Below are positions 1-6,200 of a DNA stretch of 24,147 bases, piece after piece. Origin of the DNA: Thermoplasmata archaeon (GTDB taxonomy: Archaea > Thermoplasmatota > Thermoplasmata > Lutacidiplasmatales > UBA184); assembly GCA_030043855.1 (NCBI GenBank), contig JASHWW010000194.1, positions 1 to 24,147 of the forward strand. The letters are read 5' to 3'. Both the position numbers and the translations under genes were made by a program. Within the stretch, counting starts at the first letter, position 1; each line of letters starts with the position of its first letter. A model generated the notes under the pieces. It worked only from the letters and a program-made list of their open reading frames with translations. It did not search any database and was not told where the DNA came from.

Positions 1-604
1 CGACTACTTCATGCGCGGCGTCGTGCGCGGTCGTCACGGGTCCGGGCACGCCCGCCTCCATCCTTACGATGTCCATCGGGCGTCCGACGGGTGGGTCGTC
101 GTCGCGGCCCCGACCCCCGAGGCGTGGCAGAATCTCAAGGCCCTGATCGGGTTCTCGGATCCGGCGTTCGACGACCGGGACTTTCGTCTGTCGCATCGGG
201 GGCCGGTGGATGCGGCGATCGCCGACTACTGCCGCACCCGGACGCGCGACGAGCTCGAACGCCTCGGCCGCGAGCGGGACGTCGCGATCGCGCGGGTCTC
301 CGACATCGCCGACCTGGCGCGAGACCCGCACTACCGGGCGCGAGGAATGTTCGCCGAGTGGGACGACCCGATCGCCGGTCGGGTGAAGGGGGCGGGCGTC
401 GCTCCCCGGTTCTCCGAAACGCCCGGCGGCGTCTGGCGGGGAGCGCCCTGGCTCGGGCAGGACAACGACCGGGTGTTCGGCGAACTGCTCGGGTACGGGG
501 CGGACCGACTCGCCGAACTACGATCGGCGGGCGTCATCGGGTCGTATCCGCCGCGCGGAGCGCCGTCGTCGGCGCCCGCCTACTTCCAGGAACACGGGAT
601 CTAG
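1..604 (+). CDS. CaiB/BaiF family (class III) CoA-transferase, C-terminal part
   Basis: This reading frame is already open at the window edge (D-Y-F precedes the first Met), so the N-terminal part with the catalytic Asp lies outside. The visible 200 residues match the C-terminal half of class III CoA-transferases: the stretch HPYDVHRASDGWVVVAAPT, then an Asp/Arg-rich helical segment (TRTRDELERLGRERDVAIAR), then the DIADLARDPHYRARGMFAEW segment and a final LGQDNDRVFGELLGY helix. Family members move CoA between carboxylic acids in the cytoplasm. The TAG stop abuts the ATG of the acyl-CoA dehydrogenase with no gap, so the two are almost certainly co-translated in one acyl-CoA catabolic operon. 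The substrate cannot be told from this fragment. Confidence 0.88.
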   Translation, partial: DYFMRGVVRGRHGSGHARLHPYDVHRASDGWVVVAAPTPEAWQNLKALIGFSDPAFDDRDFRLSHRGPVDAAIADYCRTRTRDELERLGRERDVAIARVSDIADLARDPHYRARGMFAEWDDPIAGRVKGAGVAPRFSETPGGVWRGAPWLGQDNDRVFGELLGYGADRLAELRSAGVIGSYPPRGAPSSAPAYFQEHGI

Positions 605-1759
605 ATGGAGGGACTCTACCCCCCGCCGACCGATCCGTTGTTGGACGAGCTCGCGGGGTTCGTCGCACGTCACCATTTGGCCGAACGGTGGAAGGCTCTG
701 GACCGCGAACCCGGGTTTCCCGCGGCGGAGTTCCGCGCGATGGGGGCGGCGGGGTGGCTCGGACTCTCGTTTCCCGCGAGCCAGGGCGGGCGAGGGCTGC
801 CGCTCTCGCGCGTGGCGGTCCTGCTCTTCCACCTCGCCCGCGCGGCCGGGAGCGGGTTCGCGAAGCTGGCGCTCCAGCCCGAGTTCAGCTCCGTTCTTGC
901 GGAGCACGGCTCGCCCGAGGTCGTCGCCGAGTGGTTCGGCCCCCTGATCCGGGGCGAACGACTCGTGGGCAACCAGGTCACGGAACCGGGGGCGGGGTCC
1001 GACGCGCAGGCGATGGTCACGACCGCCGTGCCGAGTGCGGGCGGGTACCGCATCACCGGTACGAAGTCCGAGGTCGCGGGGGCGTTGGACGCGGAGGCGG
1101 CGATCGTCTACGCTCGGGTCCCCGGCGGGGACCCCGCCGCGGGGATCACGGCCTTCCTCGTCCCGCAGGATCTTCCCGGTGTCCGCCGGGTCCCGGGCGA
1201 GGGGGACTTGGGGGAGCGGTGGCAACGCCGAGGGTCGGTCGTGTACGAGTCGGCCCTGGTCCCGGCTCGGCTGCGCCTCGGCGACGAAGGGCAGGGGTTC
1301 CGGTACGTGCGGCGCGAATTGACCCGGGAACGGGCGTTCCTTGCCGCGATCTACCTCGGCGTCGCGCGCGCCTCCTGGGAGGAGACCGTCGCGCATGTCG
1401 GCCGGCGTACGGCCTTCGGCCGCCGGCTGGCGGACCAGGAGGGAGTGTCGTTCCCGCTCGTCGAGGACGCGGCGCGGCTGGAGGCGGCCTGGCGCCTGAC
1501 CCTCGGCGCGCTCGACCGCATCGCCGCCGGGGAAGACGCCGACGCGGCGGCCGCGCTCGCCAAGTGGATGGCCGCCGACGTCGCGCTCGCGACGCTCGAC
1601 CACGCGATCCAGTTCCACGGGGGCCGCGGGTACTCCTCCGCGCTCCCGCACGAGCAGCGCTGGCGCGACGTCCGGAGCGGGCGGATCGCGCACGGCCCTG
1701 ACGAGGTCCTGCGCTGGGCAGCGGCCCGGCGGCTCTGGCCGGCCGAGCGACGTGGGTGA
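605..1759 (+). CDS. Acyl-CoA dehydrogenase family protein
   Basis: This 384-residue protein has the normal acyl-CoA dehydrogenase length and order: an alpha-helical N-terminal domain, the FAD/substrate motif NQVTEPGAGSDAQ near residues 123-135, a beta domain, then a C-terminal four-helix domain with QFHGGRGYSS at 336-345 and RIAHGPDEV at 360-368. The enzyme oxidises an acyl-CoA to its enoyl-CoA, using FAD. At the MCAD-type catalytic Glu position (normally in a YEGT-like motif) the protein has His363. Glu242, in TRERAFLAA, falls where isovaleryl-CoA dehydrogenase carries its base, so Glu242 is the likelier base; this is inference from remembered alignments. The GPDEV motif resembles the ACAD10/11-like branch. 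The ATG directly follows the CoA-transferase stop, which supports a shared substrate pathway. Confidence 0.9.
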   Translation: MEGLYPPPTDPLLDELAGFVARHHLAERWKALDREPGFPAAEFRAMGAAGWLGLSFPASQGGRGLPLSRVAVLLFHLARAAGSGFAKLALQPEFSSVLAEHGSPEVVAEWFGPLIRGERLVGNQVTEPGAGSDAQAMVTTAVPSAGGYRITGTKSEVAGALDAEAAIVYARVPGGDPAAGITAFLVPQDLPGVRRVPGEGDLGERWQRRGSVVYESALVPARLRLGDEGQGFRYVRRELTRERAFLAAIYLGVARASWEETVAHVGRRTAFGRRLADQEGVSFPLVEDAARLEAAWRLTLGALDRIAAGEDADAAAALAKWMAADVALATLDHAIQFHGGRGYSSALPHEQRWRDVRSGRIAHGPDEVLRWAAARRLWPAERRG

Positions 1760-1777
1760 CGACGGTTCGGTCCGACG

Positions 1778-3169
1778 CTAGTACGGCGGGATGCTGTTCG
1801 ACTGCATCTCCTGGACGATCGTCGTGTTGATGTCGGAGACCGCGGTCGCGGCATCGATCGAACCCGCTACGTAGCCGGAGACGTACGTAGTGTACGGCGT
1901 CCAGTAGTAGGTCATCGGCTCGGTGTTGGGGAACGGCTGCGAGTAGTTGAAGAACTGGTCGAGGAAGCCGTTCACAATCGGGTTCCCGAGCGCCTCGACC
2001 TTGTCGAAGACGCTGGAGAGCGACGGGATGTCGGCCGACTTGTTGAACAGGCTCAACTCGAACTCATCGCTCGCGAGGAACTGCGCGAACTTCACCGACT
2101 CGTTGAAGATCGTCGCGTTCGCCCCCGAGGCCGCCGGCACGGAGACGTACGCCCCGATCGACCCCCAGAGGGGGCGGGGGTGGAGACCGGTCTGCGAGAC
2201 GATCGGCATCGGGGCGACCCCCACGTTCTGCGCCCCGAGCGCGGAGATGTACTCCTGGATGTCCCACGGGCCGTCGAAGATGATCCCGGCTTTTCCCTCG
2301 GCGAACGCGCTCTCGTAGTCCGACTCGGTGGTGATCCCGACCGGCTCGATCTTGTAGGTCGTCGTGAAGTTGTTGAGGAAGGTGAGCGCGTTGACGGTCT
2401 GCGAAGTGTTCAGGTCGGGGACCCCGTTCGGCAGGAACATCTGGCCCCCGAAGCCGGACTGCCACGCCGGGAACCGGTAGCCGCCGTCGGACTCAAGACC
2501 GTAGATCACGCCCGCGGTCTGGACCGTGCCGCCGGAGTAGGTCGTGATGTTCTCCGCCTCGCTGACCATCTGATCCGTGGTCGTCGGGGCGGTCGGGATC
2601 AGTTGCTTGTTGTAGATCATCGCCACGCCGTTGACGTTGAGCGGGATGCCGTAGATCGTGCCGGCCTGCGTGTTGTCGGTCAAGGCCTCCGGCACGAACG
2701 GGGTGAACGCGGAGCTGGGGAGCAGCTTGCTGAGGTTCGCGAGGTACCCGTCGAACCAGAGACCCCCGGCGAAGTCGCTCGAGCCGATGAGGATGTCCGG
2801 TGCGTCGCCGGCGACGGCCGCCGTGACGTAGCCGGATGGTGAGGGGGAGGTCTGGTTGACCCACGACACTTGGTAATGGGTCTGGTTCTCGAATTCGTGG
2901 ACCGCCTTGTAGAAGGCGGGGAACTCGTACGGCGAGAAGTCCTGCCAGACGGAGATGCAGGCCCCGCTGCACGCGACGCCCTTGCCCAGGCTCGGGAGTT
3001 TGTGGTTCACGTAGAGGTAGGCGAAGGAGCCGCCGATCACGATCACGACGACGAGGACGACCAGTCCGACCTTCAGACCGCTGGTGCGACGCCGCTGGGG
3101 GCCGCGCGGTCCGGTCGAGGGGGGCGCCGTTGGGGGAGAGGAGCTCGCGGTCGAGGACGCACCGCTCAT
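1778..3169 (-). CDS. Membrane-anchored ABC transporter sugar-binding protein (MalE-like)
   Basis: A 463-residue family 1 extracellular solute-binding protein. Residues 1-30 form a Ser/Thr/Pro-rich cytoplasmic tail ending in a basic cluster (PQRRR). Residues 33-54 are a transmembrane helix. The binding domain follows, with ISVWQDFSPYEFPAF near 72-86, GDAPDILIGSSDF, the hinge-like GTIYGIPLNVNGVAMIYNK, FAEGKAGIIFDGPWDI and PLWGSIGAYVSVP, all characteristic of maltodextrin-type binders. There is no lipobox; a CSGAC pair at 67/71 sits just outside the membrane and holds the only two cysteines. It would capture oligosaccharides for the permeases encoded from 9251 on the other strand. It lies 100 bases downstream of the GH57 gene and has its own TATA-like box. 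The C-terminal stop is 18 bases from the convergent dehydrogenase gene. Maltodextrin specificity is inferred from the neighbours. Confidence 0.92.
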   Translation of the reverse strand: MSGASSTASSSPPTAPPSTGPRGPQRRRTSGLKVGLVVLVVVIVIGGSFAYLYVNHKLPSLGKGVACSGACISVWQDFSPYEFPAFYKAVHEFENQTHYQVSWVNQTSPSPSGYVTAAVAGDAPDILIGSSDFAGGLWFDGYLANLSKLLPSSAFTPFVPEALTDNTQAGTIYGIPLNVNGVAMIYNKQLIPTAPTTTDQMVSEAENITTYSGGTVQTAGVIYGLESDGGYRFPAWQSGFGGQMFLPNGVPDLNTSQTVNALTFLNNFTTTYKIEPVGITTESDYESAFAEGKAGIIFDGPWDIQEYISALGAQNVGVAPMPIVSQTGLHPRPLWGSIGAYVSVPAASGANATIFNESVKFAQFLASDEFELSLFNKSADIPSLSSVFDKVEALGNPIVNGFLDQFFNYSQPFPNTEPMTYYWTPYTTYVSGYVAGSIDAATAVSDINTTIVQEMQSNSIPPY

Positions 3170-3190
3170 CGGCGCTCGAAGCCGCCGCGC

Positions 3191-3198
3191 TATTTGAC
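3191..3198 (-). promoter_or_regulatory. TATA-like box for the sugar-binding protein gene
   Basis: On the minus strand this reads TCAAATAG, one of the few A/T-rich patches in a 100-base G+C-rich gap. Its centre is about 26 bases before the ATG at 3169, the usual archaeal TATA-to-start-site distance. No Shine-Dalgarno sequence precedes the ATG, so a leaderless transcript is likely. The rest of the gap (3170-3269) shows no further clear element; another A/T patch, AGTAGAAAAC, lies at 3211-3220. Confidence 0.45.
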
Positions 3199-3269
3199 GG
3201 TTGGCGAATCGTTTTCTACTCGCGCGGCCGGCGCGCGCCGGAAAGGGTTGGTCCCGGACGGACTTGGCC

Positions 3270-6200
3270 CTACGAGGACCCGCCCGTCGAAGGGGGTGTT
3301 CCCCCGCTCGACGTGTCGGTCGTGGGCGTCGACGGACCCGCCGAGGGCGCCGCGGAGGTCGGGGGCTTGCGACCCCGCATTCCGAGCACCGCCCCGACGA
3401 TGATCAGCACGACCACGACCGCGACGGCGATCCAGACCCAGCTGGGGATCGAGGACGTCGACGAACTGGGGGGAGACGACTTCGTGGACGACAGCTCCCC
3501 GAGGGGCGTGGCGAAGAAGAAGACGTTCCCGACGCCGCTCAGGTCCGAGAAGGCGAGGTAGACCGGTTCGGTCGCGCCGCTCCCGATGACCAGCGACGGC
3601 GAATAGTCGAGACCGTCCGCCGCTTCCAGGACGAAGGCCGCCGAGCCGTTGGCCGCCAGGACCTCCGATGCCGTCCCGTTGAGCACCGCGACCGCCACTT
3701 CGAAGGCAGCGCCGGTTCCTGCCGCCACCGCGATCGCGGTGACGGTCGCGGAGGCGATGGGCAACGGTGCGGACCAGAGTGGGGTGGAGCCGAACGCGGC
3801 CGCGGCCCCCAGCCCGAGCGAGATGACGTCCTCTCCCGAGGCGGTGGCGTAGGCGAGGTACGTCGACGAACCCGTGCTGGCTAGGCCCACGGCGGTCGCC
3901 GCGAGCGCATCCGTCCCGATCGGGGCGCCGGGCGACGACAGCGCGAGGATCTCCACCGTGCCGCCGACATCAACCGCGGCATAGTAGGCGCCGTTCCACG
4001 ACGTGAGCGCGGCGGACACGATCGCGCCGCTCGCCGTTCCCGTGGCCGTGGTGCCGGTGACCGTTTCGAACTCCCACGACGTTCCGTTCCACGCGAGCCA
4101 GGCCGGAACTGTCCCATCCCCCGCGGCCGCGAGACCGACCGGGTCCCAGGCCAAAGTCGCGAAGCTGGTCGGCGAGGTCCACAGCTCGCCGTTGGTCGAC
4201 GTGGTCGAGAAGACCGTCGGGCCCACGGTATAGAACGCCGTGAATCCCGTGCCCGGCCCGCTTGGGGTGCTGTTGACGACCGCGGACCCCGCCAGCGATA
4301 CCGGCGCGGTCACCGTCACGTTCAGCAACGGGAGCGCCACCGCGACGAGCGTCGGGTAGGAGGTGTTGGTATAGTTCGCGAGCAGGTTCTCCTGCGTCAG
4401 CGTGGCGTTCGAGCCGACCGCGGCCGGCGCGATGTAACTGAAGACGTTCGGGGAGTCGAGCGCGAGCGAACCTCCGCCCGCGTACTCGCTCGCGTTCGCC
4501 GTGACCTGGTCCCACCCGTTGGTCGCGTACCCGTCCTGGAAGCCGGCGACGATCGTGTACGTGTACGTCGTGATCGCGCTCCCGATCACCGAGGTCGGCA
4601 CCTCGATGGAAACGGTCCGGTCCGGCGCGGTCGAGGCGTTCGCCAGATTGGTGCTGACGAGGACCGCCGTGGGGTTCGAGACCCCCGACGCGCTCTCCAG
4701 GTACGTGTTGGCCGGCCAGCCCGCCGCTTGGATCGCCCAGGCCCACGCGGAGTTGGCGGAGAGGTTGATGTTCACTCCCGGCAGACCGGCCGTGGTTCCG
4801 GTCGCCCCCGGCTCGTGCACGTAGATGTCGATGATCGGTTGCGTGAATCCGTACGGCCCGCCGAAGACGTTCGAGAGGTTCCCGAACGTGATGTTGAACT
4901 CGACGACGTAGTTGTTCAGCGAGACGTTGACCCACTGCATGTCGACCGAGTTCGCGGGATAGTACTCGGTCCCGGTCGGGTAGACGTAGTTCCCCGGCCC
5001 GTCGCTCGGCGCCGGGTTGTGGATCGCCGAGATCTGGGTGAGCGTGGCGAGGGACGAGGGGACCGTGACCTCGAGCGGGCCGTCCAGGCTCAACGGGGCG
5101 CCCGTCGTCGTGTTGACGATCGCGACCGAGAACTCGACGCTATCGCCCGGCACCATCCCGAGATCCTTGAGCGGGATCTCGAGTTGCAGCATGTCGCCGA
5201 CGAACCCGTTGCCGTCCAGCGCGCTCGAGTACGTCCAGCCGCCGGACGCCGAGCTCGTGTACCAGTTGACGTCCGCGCTGCCGGTGGATGTGATCGACGA
5301 TCCCAGGATCGACATCTCGGTGGTCGCCGCGAAGCCGAACGAGTCCGCTCCGACTCCGTAGACCGAATCCGGGACGGCCAGTGCGGCGAGGTTGCCGGTC
5401 CCCGGGTTCGCTCCCGAGAAGTAGATGTTGATCTGGTCCTCGGCGGGGGTGTAGAAGTTCGGCGTGCGGAACGCCGACGTGTTGCCGTTGACTCCGACCG
5501 AGAAGTAGAGGTTGTTGGCGTCGAACGCGTAGTACGTCTCCGCGATCTCGCCGGCCCCCGAGGCCGAGTTGCCCGTAGCGTCCTCGTACGCTCCGCGCCA
5601 GGCGTCGTTGTTGGCCGAGTAGGCCGTGCCTCCGGGGAACGCCTCCGTCGTGTAGAGCGACCCCGACAGCACCGGGCTCTCCGAGGCGTTCGCGCCCCAC
5701 GTGGTCGGCGTCAGCGGAGCGACGTACGTGGCGTTGAGGAACGGAGTCAGCGGGAGTCCAAGGACCGAGAGCGCTTGGCTCAGGTCGGCCCGGAACTCGT
5801 TCTCGAAGACCAGGGCGTTCTGCGAGTAGAGACTCTGGTCGGCCGGGTCGAACGAGAACGTAATGTCGGAACCCTCCGCGAGGTAGAGCGCGGTCCACGC
5901 CTCGTCGTACGCTCCCTGGGCGGTGGTCGCGTTCCACGTCGTCAGCGATGGGTAGTCGTTGTAGGCCGAGAGGTCGGTCAGGTTCTCTGGCTGGCTCAGT
6001 CCGTTGGCGGTCCCGTAGGCCGCGACCTCCGAGCGTACCAGCGTGAGCTGCTGCCAGGTGGAATCCTGCGGACCGTGGCCGGCCCACTGGCCGAGGTACT
6101 CGTTGATCCCCGGCCCGGCGGGCTCCGGGTTCCACGACCCGATCGGGAGGTTGCTCAGGGTCGGGAGGGTGGGGTCGGTGGCCAGGTACTGCTGGACCGT

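Noticed and set aside
518..1693. 391-codon minus-strand frame opposite the acyl-CoA dehydrogenase
   Set aside because: No recognisable motif, biased Arg/Pro/Gly composition, and it is antisense to two clearly coding genes.
2950..2980. Lipoprotein signal in the sugar-binding protein
   Set aside because: The Cys lies about 12 residues beyond the end of the hydrophobic helix and the -3 residue is Gly, so it does not fit a lipobox; an uncleaved N-terminal anchor is simpler.
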